Shown: positions 23,296 through 30,241 of the stretch, piece by piece
How positions within the stretch are numbered: the first letter of the stretch is position 1
Layout of the letters: each line of letters starts with the position of its first letter
DNA from: Streptomyces populi
Lineage (GTDB): Bacteria > Actinomycetota > Actinomycetes > Streptomycetales > Streptomycetaceae
Assembly (NCBI RefSeq): GCF_002911015.1
Contig: NZ_KZ626923.1
Location: forward strand, 1-37,621
Direction of reading: 5' to 3'
Length of the DNA: 37,621 bases
Made by a program: the position numbers and the translations under genes
Notes under the pieces: generated by a model
The model's input: the letters and a program-made list of their open reading frames with translations, nothing else
Database searches by the model: none
Told to the model about the DNA's origin: nothing

Positions 23296-23981
23296 CGTGC
23301 CTCCCGCAGCGCGCTGAGGCCGCCCTGGGCGTCGGACAGGGCGAGGCGCTCGGCGGTGGCCTCGTCGCGGGCGCGCAAGGCGCGGACCAGGGCGCGGTGG
23401 CTCGCGTACCGCTCCAGGCCGAACGTCTCGTCCTCGGCGACGCGGCTCAGCAGCAGCTCGCGGCGGCGGGTGCGGGTGAACACGCGGCTCTGCTCGAGCA
23501 TGCGGACCAGCACCGGATTGTGGGCGCAGGCGCTGACCGTGTCGTTGAACTCCTGCATCGTGTCGAGCAGTTCGGTGAGGTGCCGGTCGGCGGGCCGGTC
23601 CTGGCGACGGCGTTCCTTGAGCAGGATGAGCAGGTCGTCGGCGCGGTCGAGGATGGCGTCGAGGGTGTCGAGCTGCTCGGCGGTGGCGTGCCGGGTGGCG
23701 AACCGGGCGACCAGGCCCCGCAGTCCGACCTCGACCTCCGCGAGGTCGTCGACGGCGGCGTCGCGGATCTCGGCGACCAGCACCGTACGCGGCCCGATCC
23801 GCTCGATGAGGCCGTCGATCTCCAGGCGTCGCAGCGCCTCACGGACCGGGGTGGGGCTGATGGCGAGCCGGTCGGCCATGCCTCGCTCGGTCACCTTCTC
23901 CCCCGCCGCGAGCTCGCCGCTGACGATCGCGGTGCGGACATATCGGTACGCCTGGTCGGCGAGGGTCTCGACGGAGTTCAT
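23292..23981 (-). CDS. GntR-family regulator (FadR subfamily, FCD domain)
   Basis: A 229-residue regulator. The N-terminal winged helix is clear: YRYVRTAIVSGELAAGEKVT, ERGMADRLAISPTPVREALR, RLEIDGLI. The C-terminal all-helical FCD domain follows (VGLRGLVARFATRHATAEQL, TMQEFNDTVSACAHNPVLVR, SHRALVRALRARD), with Asp and His residues that in relatives hold a metal and a carboxylate ligand. FCD regulators typically sense small organic acids. It is coupled to the dehydrogenase gene and divergent from the MFS gene, with a dyad at 24035-24046 between them. It most likely represses both transcription units until the pathway substrate or product is bound; that is inference. Confidence 0.9.
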   Translation of the reverse strand: MNSVETLADQAYRYVRTAIVSGELAAGEKVTERGMADRLAISPTPVREALRRLEIDGLIERIGPRTVLVAEIRDAAVDDLAEVEVGLRGLVARFATRHATAEQLDTLDAILDRADDLLILLKERRRQDRPADRHLTELLDTMQEFNDTVSACAHNPVLVRMLEQSRVFTRTRRRELLLSRVAEDETFGLERYASHRALVRALRARDEATAERLALSDAQGGLSALREAR

Positions 23982-24019
23982 GCCAGCACCCTAGCGCATG
24001 CCATGGCGAACTCATCTTG

Positions 24020-24050
24020 CAACTATTGATTTTTTTGCTGCATCAAAATA
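24020..24050. promoter_or_regulatory. Candidate GntR operator and promoter region
   Basis: The 96-base gap between the GntR and MFS start codons contains an AT-rich patch (24018-24052) unusual for this DNA. Within it TTGCTGCATCAA (24035-24046) is a near-palindrome (TTG-x-TGCA-x-CAA). A run of seven T (24030-24036) and TTGCAAC nearby complete a likely divergent promoter. FCD regulators commonly bind short dyads of this type. Confidence 0.45.
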
Positions 24051-24077
24051 GCGTGCCGCCGGACACGTGGAGGTCAC

Positions 24078-25325
24078 ATGACTGAAGCCCCCCGGAGAAT
24101 CACGCTCTTCATCGCGCTCGCCCTGTTCGCCCAGGAGGCGACCTGGAACTTCTACGACAGTCAGGTGCCCGTGCTGCTGCGCGAGCACGTCGGCAGCGCC
24201 GCACTGGTCGGTGCGCTCATGGGTATGGACAACCTGCTCGGCATCTTCGTCCAGCCGTGGATCGGCAACCGGTCGGACAACACCCGCACCCGGTGGGGAC
24301 GGCGGGTGCCGTACCTGGCGGTCGGCATGCCCCTGGCGGCACTGTTGTTCGTCGCCCTGCCGTGGACCACGTCGGCGGCCACGCTGATCGCGGTCATGGT
24401 CGGGTACGCGCTGGTCGCCAACACCATGCGCCCGCTCGCCGAGTCGCTGGTCCCGGACTTCATCGCGCCGGAACGGCGCAGCCGCGCCAACGCCATCGTC
24501 AAGATCGCCACCGCGCTGACCATCATCGTCGCGTCGCTGATCAGCGTCTTCGTCGTCGACGAGCACCCCAGGGCGGCGTTCGCCATCCCGTCGGCGATCC
24601 TGCTGCTGGTCACCGCGGTGGTTGTCGTCAAGGTGCGCGACAACCGGTCGCCCGCCTATCGGGCCGCGGTGGCCGAGGACGCGACCGCCGGGCCCGAGGC
24701 GGCACGCGAACCGTTCCGGCAGGTCATCACCGAGTTGGTCACCGACCGCGACCGGCGACGGCTCCTGCTGCTGCTCACCATCATGCTGTTCGGCGGCGCC
24801 TGGTTCGCCTCACGGTCGCTCGTCACCCCGTACGGCATGGAGACCCTCGGTCTTTCCCGCGGCGAAGCCGGCGGCCTCACCCTGCCCAGCGGCATCGCCT
24901 ACGTGATCGCCGCCTACCCGGCCGCGCTGCTGACCGAACACTGGGGCCGACTGAAGACCATGGGCGCCGGGATGGCCCTGTTCGCCGGCGCGATGGTCGC
25001 CGGCGCCCTGTTCCGGACCACCACGGCGACGGTCGTCGTGTTCTGCATCGCCGCGGTCGGCGCCGCCGCCTTCCTGATCAATGCCGCCGTCGCGCTGTGG
25101 AACCTGGCCCCGTCCGACCGCGTGCTCGGCACCTACACCGGCCTGTACGCGGTGACCTGGTATCTCGGCGGTTTCGGCGGTCCCGCCCTGATCGGCGGCG
25201 CGGTCGACCTGGCGGGCTGGAACCTGATGATGCTCGACATCGCGGTGTTGGCCGTCCTGCCCCTTCTCGCCCTGCTCCGACTCGGCCGACTCCAGCGCCC
25301 GGCCCTCACCCCGATCCTGAAGTGA
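24078..25325 (+). CDS. MFS transporter (organic acid or sugar importer)
   Basis: A 415-residue membrane protein with twelve predicted helices. The conserved loop between helices two and three is seen as VQPWIGNRSDNTRTRWGRRV, a form (RSD-x-R-x-RWGRR) found in the glycoside-pentoside-hexuronide/SLC45-like branch of the major facilitator superfamily. The central cytoplasmic loop (KVRDNRSPAYRAAVAEDATA) is hydrophilic. It begins at ATG 24078 with GGAGG and is the first gene of the plus-strand operon, followed seven bases after its stop by the hydroxyacid dehydrogenase. Being the only transporter in the island, it probably imports the pathway substrate. A carboxylate is suggested by the neighbours rather than by the transporter itself. 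Confidence 0.85.
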   Translation: MTEAPRRITLFIALALFAQEATWNFYDSQVPVLLREHVGSAALVGALMGMDNLLGIFVQPWIGNRSDNTRTRWGRRVPYLAVGMPLAALLFVALPWTTSAATLIAVMVGYALVANTMRPLAESLVPDFIAPERRSRANAIVKIATALTIIVASLISVFVVDEHPRAAFAIPSAILLLVTAVVVVKVRDNRSPAYRAAVAEDATAGPEAAREPFRQVITELVTDRDRRRLLLLLTIMLFGGAWFASRSLVTPYGMETLGLSRGEAGGLTLPSGIAYVIAAYPAALLTEHWGRLKTMGAGMALFAGAMVAGALFRTTTATVVVFCIAAVGAAAFLINAAVALWNLAPSDRVLGTYTGLYAVTWYLGGFGGPALIGGAVDLAGWNLMMLDIAVLAVLPLLALLRLGRLQRPALTPILK

Positions 25326-25332
25326 AGGCCCT

Positions 25333-26241
25333 ATGCCGACCATTTTGATCACCACCGACCATCTGGCTCCGGGCGACGAGGTCGACGACTATCTCACCGG
25401 GCTCGGCTTCACCACCCGCCACGACCCGATGCGCGGACAGCGCACCGCCGGCCAACTGGTCACCGCGCTGGCCGGCGTGACGGGCGCCTTGATCGCCAAC
25501 GAGCCGATGACGGCCGAGGTGTTCGGCCGGGCACCGCAGCTGCGGGCCGTGGTGCGTACCGGCGTCGGATACGACTCCGTCGATGTCGCGGCCGCGTCGC
25601 GGCTCGGCATCAGTGTCAGCAACCTGCCGGGGGTCAACGCCAACGCGGTCGCCGAGTACACCATCGGGCTGCTGCTCGTGCAGGCCCGCGACCTGGTCGG
25701 CACGGCCGCCGGGGTCGCCGCGGGCGGCTGGCCCCGCCGCGACGGCCTCGAGCTGCGGGGCAGGACGCTCGGCATCATCGGGCGCGGGACGGTCGCCCGG
25801 CGGGTACGGCCACTGGCCGAGGCGTTCGGCATGCACGTGCCCGAGGGCCTCCCCCTGGACGACCTGCTCAGCGTGTCGGACTTCGTGTCGATCCACACCG
25901 CGCTCACCGACCGGACCCGGCACCTGATCGACGCCTCGGCCCTGGCCAGGATGAAACCGACCGCGCACCTGATCAACACCGCACGCGGCGGCATCGTCGA
26001 CGAGAACGCCCTGGCCGACGCCGTCCGAACCGGCCGGATCGCCGGAGCGGCCCTGGACGTCGCGGACACCGAGCCGCTGCCGGCCGGGAGTGTGCTGCGT
26101 GGCGTCGACGGGATCACCGTCTTCTCGCACATGGCCGGGCAGACGGCCGAGGCCCGGCGCGACGCAGGGATCGAGGGCGCCCGCGAACTGGTCGCCGCCC
26201 TCGCCGGGCACCCCGCGCACGCCGTGGGAGGACCGCTGTGA
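25333..26241 (+). CDS. D-isomer-specific 2-hydroxyacid dehydrogenase
   Basis: A 302-residue NAD(P)-dependent oxidoreductase of the phosphoglycerate dehydrogenase-like family, interconverting a D-2-hydroxy acid and 2-oxo acid. Catalytic residues are in place: Arg218 in NTARGGIVDE, Glu247 in DVADTEPLP and His266 in FSHMAGQ. The substrate-binding VVRTGVGYDSVD is also seen. The Rossmann motif is atypical: GIIGRGTVARRV (147-158) has Ala where the third Gly should be. The strand and acidic residue that normally bind the adenosine ribose are missing, since MHVPEGLPLDDLL follows directly, about 15 residues short. Cofactor binding may be weakened or altered. It ends overlapping the GTG of the next gene. 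Confidence 0.85.
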   Translation: MPTILITTDHLAPGDEVDDYLTGLGFTTRHDPMRGQRTAGQLVTALAGVTGALIANEPMTAEVFGRAPQLRAVVRTGVGYDSVDVAAASRLGISVSNLPGVNANAVAEYTIGLLLVQARDLVGTAAGVAAGGWPRRDGLELRGRTLGIIGRGTVARRVRPLAEAFGMHVPEGLPLDDLLSVSDFVSIHTALTDRTRHLIDASALARMKPTAHLINTARGGIVDENALADAVRTGRIAGAALDVADTEPLPAGSVLRGVDGITVFSHMAGQTAEARRDAGIEGARELVAALAGHPAHAVGGPL

Positions 26242-26834
26242 GCGTGAGCGGCGCGGACGTCATCGTCGTCGGTGCCCGGCCGACCGGGCTCGTCGCCACG
26301 TTCAAGCGCGACGGTGCCGACTTCGTCGTCGCCGACGGTCTCGACGAACCGGTGGCGGGCATGAACGCGCTCACCTCCAGGCCGCTGCTCAACCCGGCCG
26401 GGGTGCGGCGCACGGCCGAGGCGCGGCGCACGGCCGAGGCCCGCGACCGGCAGCCGCCCAACGGCTTCACCCAGGATCTGCGGCTCGCGGCGATCCGCGA
26501 CTTCCGCAACCACCGCGGCGCCCGGCCGATGCGAACCGTCGCGCCGCACCGCCTGCTCGACCGCAAAGCCGGACCGTTGATCGCGGTGCGCCTGCGCGTT
26601 CTCACCCGCAAGCCGCCCGGCGGCCTGCACACCGACCCGGACGGCCGGATTCGGTCCGCCGACGGGCAGTCGGCGCCCGGTCTGCACGCCGCGGATGAGG
26701 CCGCCGGGTCCGGTGGCGGCGACATGCACGGCCACCGCGCCCTGGAAGACACCTTCCTCGGCGGTTGCCTGTTCTCCGGCCGCCAGGCGGCCTGGACCAT
26801 CGGCTCCATCACGAAAAGAGGAACATCCCGGTGA
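26238..26834 (+). pseudogene. FAD-binding dehydrogenase with large internal deletion
   Basis: The 198-residue frame joins the two ends of a flavoprotein usually about 550 residues long. The N-terminus DVIVVGARPTGLVATF is an FAD-binding Rossmann start, but the motif has lost its second and third Gly (GARPTG in place of GAGPAG). The C-terminus (GPLIAVRLRVLTRKPPGGLH, DGQSAPGLHAADEAAGSGGG, ALEDTFLGGCLFSGRQAAW) is the FAD-closing segment of the KSTD/fumarate-reductase-like FAD-binding dehydrogenases. The middle substrate domain is absent and replaced by a short join that includes a tandem 15-base duplication (two copies of RRTAEA near 26405-26440). The reading frame is intact, overlapping the upstream stop. 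It cannot be a working flavoprotein of this family. Confidence 0.7.
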
Positions 26835-28192
26835 ACGAAGTACGCGTCCTCACACCCGTCGGCATGCTCGGCGCGGGATTCCCGCCCGAGACCCTGACCC
26901 GCGGCCTCGAGCTGGGCGCAGACGTGATCGCCGTGGACGGCGGCTCGACCGACTCCGGCCCCTACTACCTGGGCGCCGGCATCGCCAAGACCGCCGCCGC
27001 GGCCGTCGCCCAGGACCTGCGGCTGCTCCTGCGCGCCGCCGCCGACGCGGGAATCCCGCTGATCATCGGCTCGTGCGGAACCAGCGGCACCGACTCGGGC
27101 GTCGACTGGGTCGCCGGCATCACCCGCGGCATCCTCGCCGAGGAGGGCCTCGATCTGAAGGTCGCGACCATCTACAGCGAGCAGCGGGCCGCCGATCTCG
27201 GCGCGCGGCTCGACCGGATCCACCCGCTGCCGCCGGCCAGTCCGCTCGACGCCGCGACGCTCGACAGTTGCCGGCACATCGTCGGCATGATGGGCCACGA
27301 GCCGATCGTGGCGGCCCTGGAGGCCGGCGCCGACGTGGTGCTCGCCGGACGGGCCACCGACACCGCCATCGCGGCCGCGTTCCCGCTGATGAAGGGCATG
27401 TCGGCCGGGCCCGTCTGGCACGCCGCGAAGATCGTCGAGTGCGGCGGGCAGTGCACCACGAACCCGCGCGCCGGCGGGGTGCTGGCCACCATCGACGCGG
27501 CCGGCTTCACGATCGAGCCGCTCGACGCGGACAACGCGTGCACACCGACGTCGGTCGCCGCACACATGCTCTACGAGACGGTCGATCCGTTCACCATGCG
27601 TGAGCCGGCCGGCACCATCGACGTGTCCGAGGCCGTCTACCAGGCCCTCGACCCGCGTCGGGTGCGGGTGGAGAAGTCCCGGTTCGTACCCGCCGACCAG
27701 CACACGATCAAACTCGAGGGGGCACGGATCACCGGGTACGAGACCATGTCGTTCACCGCGATCCGCGATCCGCACATCCTCGGGCAGCTCGACACGTGGG
27801 CGGCCCTGATGCGGAAGATGATCGGCGAGTGGGTGAGCCGTACCCTCGGCCTGGACGGCGACGACTACGCCTTCGACCTGCGGCTGTACGGCTACGACGC
27901 GATCCTCGACGGCATCGAGCCGGACCGGCGGCCACCCCGCGAGGTCGGTGTCATGCTGCTCGTGCGGGCCGCCGACCAGGAGACCGCCACGGCGATCGCC
28001 AAGGTCGCCAACCCGCTCATGCTGCACCTGCCGACGCCGGACATGAACTACCTGCCGAGCCTCGCGTTCGCGACCTCGCCGGCCGAGACCGAGCGTGGCG
28101 CCGTCTACGAGTTCGCGCTGCACCACGTCGTCGACGTGGACTCCCCGACCAGCATGTTCCGCATCAACCTGCCGGAGGACGGCGATGCCTGA
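26831..28192 (+). CDS. AtuA-family (DUF1446) protein
   Basis: A 453-residue cytoplasmic protein of the acyclic terpene utilisation AtuA family. Typical features are VLTPVGMLGAGFPPETLTRG at the start, ADVIAVDGGSTDSGPYYLG, PLIIGSCGTSGTDSGVDWV, EAGADVVLAGRATDTAIAAA, AAKIVECGGQCTTN, and ETVDPFTMREPAGTIDVSEA. In Pseudomonas the atu cluster is needed for citronellol and geraniol breakdown, but AtuA itself has no settled biochemical role and many relatives lie in non-terpene clusters. The GTG at 26831 is chosen because AGAGGA lies ten bases upstream. A longer start at 26765 would run through the preceding gene. It overlaps the DUF4387 gene by eight bases, a fixed pairing in this family. Confidence 0.85.
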   Translation: MNEVRVLTPVGMLGAGFPPETLTRGLELGADVIAVDGGSTDSGPYYLGAGIAKTAAAAVAQDLRLLLRAAADAGIPLIIGSCGTSGTDSGVDWVAGITRGILAEEGLDLKVATIYSEQRAADLGARLDRIHPLPPASPLDAATLDSCRHIVGMMGHEPIVAALEAGADVVLAGRATDTAIAAAFPLMKGMSAGPVWHAAKIVECGGQCTTNPRAGGVLATIDAAGFTIEPLDADNACTPTSVAAHMLYETVDPFTMREPAGTIDVSEAVYQALDPRRVRVEKSRFVPADQHTIKLEGARITGYETMSFTAIRDPHILGQLDTWAALMRKMIGEWVSRTLGLDGDDYAFDLRLYGYDAILDGIEPDRRPPREVGVMLLVRAADQETATAIAKVANPLMLHLPTPDMNYLPSLAFATSPAETERGAVYEFALHHVVDVDSPTSMFRINLPEDGDA

Positions 28193-28508
28193 GACCCGTA
28201 CGATCGCCGACCTGGCCCTCGAGGTCCGGTCCAAGAACGCCGGCCCGTTCTGGGTGACGATGGAACTGTTCATGCGCGACACGGCCGGTTACACGACCGT
28301 CGCCGACCCCGGCTATCTCAACGCGTCGGTGATCGCCCGGCTGTACGGCGTCGACGCGGACACCGTGCAGATCTTCCGCATCCCGGCGCTGGACGTCGTC
28401 AAGATCTCGTTCCCGCGCCCGGTCCCACAGGGCAGCCTCCGCGACCGCGACATCCACGCGGGCCAGCATCACGTGCCGCTGGCGCTGTTCCCGCTCCCGG
28501 ACCGGTGA
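28185..28508 (+). CDS. DUF4387 protein, partner of AtuA-family protein
   Basis: A 107-residue protein starting at ATG 28185 inside the end of the AtuA-family gene. Diagnostic segments are TIADLALEVRSKNAGPFWVT, MELFMRDTAGYTTVADPGYL, VIARLYGVDADTVQIFRIPA, KISFPRPVPQGSLRDRDIHA and GQHHVPLALFPLP, which match DUF4387. In some bacteria this domain is fused to the C-terminus of AtuA-like proteins, so the two probably form one enzyme or complex. Function is unknown. The strong conservation of SKNAGPF and RDIHAGQHH suggests a ligand or metal site. It is the last gene of the plus-strand operon; a decayed transposase follows. Confidence 0.85.
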   Translation: MPETRTIADLALEVRSKNAGPFWVTMELFMRDTAGYTTVADPGYLNASVIARLYGVDADTVQIFRIPALDVVKISFPRPVPQGSLRDRDIHAGQHHVPLALFPLPDR

Positions 28509-28583
28509 TCGACTCAGGCCGGAGGCACGTCGGTGAACGCGGCCGGCGCGGGCCCGGGCCGACGGCGGCTGCACCGGCCGCCT

Positions 28584-28845
28584 CACCGACCGGGCCGACC
28601 GGCCTCTCGGGCTCGTCCTCGACATCGTCCGCCGGGGTGAGGACGTCCGCGGCCTCCGGCCACCGCCCCGCCACCGGGTCGTCGAGCGGCCCTTCGCCCG
28701 GTTTCCGCGCAGCCGACGCCTGGTCCGGGACCATGAACGACGCACCGACACGAGCGAAGCCGTCATCCGCCGGTCGATGAGCGCGCTCATGAACCGCCGC
28801 CCGGCCGCACAGCCCCATCGGCCTGCCGCGCTGTCAGCAGGATGA
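28584..28845 (+). pseudogene. IS5-family transposase C-terminal remnant
   Basis: The frame ending at TGA 28843-28845 reads LGLVLDIVRRGEDVRGLRPP, HRVVERPFARFPRSRRLVRD, and HERRTDTSEAVIRRSMSALM then NRR. This is the tail of an IS5-type transposase (the Glu-containing VVERTF-x-W region, then RDYERRTDTSEAMI). The upstream three quarters are absent. It marks the right border of the catabolic island, opposite the IS5-type remnants at 20929-21909. Confidence 0.65.
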
Positions 28846-28893
28846 ACCCTCCGGGCTTCGCCTCCACCGGCCGGCCCCGTTCCACCAGCCTCT

Positions 28894-29180
28894 TCAACCA
28901 TGCTCCCGCACCCTCGACGCGTCAGGCGCAGGCGCTGTCCCAGCCGAGCACCACGGCCGCCCGCCGGGCACCCAGCCCGACGGGCGGCCGACCACCACGG
29001 GGGGGCTTCCTCCTCGGCCGGCGCCTCCAGATACTGCTCGAGCCCGATCACCCGGCGCCCGAGGACCTCCTCCGCATCGGCCAAGTCCGCCCGCACCCCC
29101 TCCAGTTCGGCTTCGAGCTCCTCCACCCGCACCACCGCGGCCCTCCACCGCGCTTCCAGAACCGCCCGCATCGACGGCAT
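28894..29180 (-). pseudogene. Coiled-coil hypothetical protein broken at a C7 run
   Basis: From ATG 29180 the frame encodes an amphipathic helix: MRAVLEARWRAAVVRVEELE, then AELEGVRADLADAEEVLGRR and VIGLEQYLEAPAEEEAPP. This is a typical streptomycete coiled-coil protein of unknown function, with heptad-spaced Leu/Val. At 28999-29005 a run of seven C (coding strand) is followed by a frame change. The coding-like continuation (VVVGRPSGWVPGGRPW, ending SRVREHG) lies in another phase and stops at 28894. The gene is either inactivated by slippage, subject to phase variation, or affected by a sequencing error. Confidence 0.5.
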
Positions 29181-29321
29181 CCGAGACCCCCACGGCAACT
29201 CGATCAGCAACGGGTCGAGGCTTCCACGACAGCCGCAAACCCATACCTGACCAGCGGAATCCGCACACGAGGTCCAGAAAGAGAACGGCCTCTGATACAA
29301 AGGGCGGCGGCGAGACGCACC

Positions 29322-29615
29322 TCACACCGGATCGTCCGTCATGACGAAATCGAGCTGATTCCGGGCGCCGCCCCATTTCCCGTAGCCGAGCAGGCGGTGC
29401 CGGCCGGCCCGGAGCCCGGGCCGCGCCTGGTTCTTCCAGGTCATCATGAACATCGGCTTGTCCCGCTCCTCGACCGCGACGGTCGCGCCCTCGAACGGCT
29501 TGCCCTTCGCAGTGAACGCACACCGCGACCAGTCCAGCTCGCCGCACGAGCCCAGCTCATCCAGAACCACGCGGTGCAGCTTGGCGTCGAAGTGGAACGA
29601 CGTGCCCAACACCAT
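29322..29615 (-). pseudogene. Chimeric frame: IS5 OrfA piece joined to an unrelated tail
   Basis: A 97-residue frame. Residues 11-32 (KLHRVVLDELGSCGELDWSR then CAF) match the N-terminal domain of IS5-type transposases just before the first catalytic Asp. Residues 33-97 (GKPFEGATVAVEERDKPMFM, GLRAGRHRLLGYGKWGGARN, QLDFVMTDDPV) are not transposase and look like the end of another protein with a Gly-rich beta segment. The join is in frame. The upstream DNA to 29729 contains no clear start for either parent. Probably a junction left by transposition. Confidence 0.4.
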
Positions 29616-29729
29616 CGCGTCGATGTCTTCCTCCAGCGTCGACCTGACAAGGCGACGTGGTACGAGGGCGGCGATGACGGCTGCATCGAGTACCCAAGGC
29701 CACCAGTACCGAGCGCGGAACCGGCCTGC

Positions 29730-30140
29730 CTACCCCTCATCGGCCTCCTGGGCGGCGGCTTCGTTGGCGCGGTCGATCTCGGCCATGTGCTCCTCCGCCC
29801 AGGTCCGCAGCCCCGCAAGCGCGGCTTCCAGGGACAGCCCGAGTCCGGTGAGCCGGTAGAAGACCCGCGGCGGCACGGTCGGTTCGACCCGGCGTGACAC
29901 CAGCCCGTCGCGGGTCAGGCTTCGCAGGGTCACGGACAGCATCTTCTGTGACACGCCGGGCATCCGGCGTCTCAGCTCCGCGAAACGCACCTCGTCCGGT
30001 GCGGCATCGGCGAGCGTCTTGACAGCCATGGACGTCCACTTCGTACCGATGCGGTCCAGCAACTGCCGCGTCGGGCAATGGGGATCGAACAGATCGCCGC
30101 GCACCCCGCGACCGGGGGCCCCGGCTCCTCGGGTGGTCAC
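29730..30140 (-). CDS. HxlR-family transcriptional regulator
   Basis: A 136-residue winged-helix regulator. The family core is visible: CPTRQLLDRIGTKWTSMAVK, TLADAAPDEVRFAELRRRMP, GVSQKMLSVTLRSLTRDGLV, SRRVEPTVPPRVFYRLTGLG, with the C-terminal helix SLEAALAGLRTWAEEHMAEI. HxlR proteins bind DNA as dimers and often sense electrophiles or quinones through an N-terminal Cys. Here Cys22 (in PHCPTR) is the likely sensor residue. The gene is divergent from an alpha/beta hydrolase with about 100 bases between them and a clear dyad (30191-30226), so it probably controls that hydrolase. The substrate or inducer is unknown. Confidence 0.88.
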   Translation of the reverse strand: MTTRGAGAPGRGVRGDLFDPHCPTRQLLDRIGTKWTSMAVKTLADAAPDEVRFAELRRRMPGVSQKMLSVTLRSLTRDGLVSRRVEPTVPPRVFYRLTGLGLSLEAALAGLRTWAEEHMAEIDRANEAAAQEADEG

Positions 30141-30190
30141 CTGTGGCTCACCACCTTCCCTGAAAGTGCCGTCTAGGAAGCGGCCGGTCA

Positions 30191-30226
30191 GTTACCTATC
30201 GTTTTGTGGTCACCAATGGTAACCAC
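30191..30226. promoter_or_regulatory. Candidate HxlR operator
   Basis: GTTACC at 30191-30196 is mirrored by GGTAAC at 30218-30223. Nested within are TGGTCACCA (30207-30215) and TGGTAACCA (30217-30225), two related dyads in tandem. The region lies just upstream of the hydrolase ribosome-binding site, where repressor binding would block transcription. Confidence 0.5.
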
Positions 30227-30241
30227 CCGGGAGGAGCCGTC

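Noticed and set aside
22273..23994. 573-codon plus-strand frame over the dehydrogenase and GntR genes
   Set aside because: Spans two clear minus-strand genes; GC-skewed codon third positions commonly create such frames in this DNA.
26114..28282. 722-codon minus-strand frame over the AtuA-family gene
   Set aside because: Antisense to AtuA-family and DUF4387 genes with strong family signatures.
28164..29300. 378-codon minus-strand frame
   Set aside because: Only residues near 29180-29006 look coding (coiled coil). The rest overlaps the DUF4387 gene and an IS5 remnant on the other strand.
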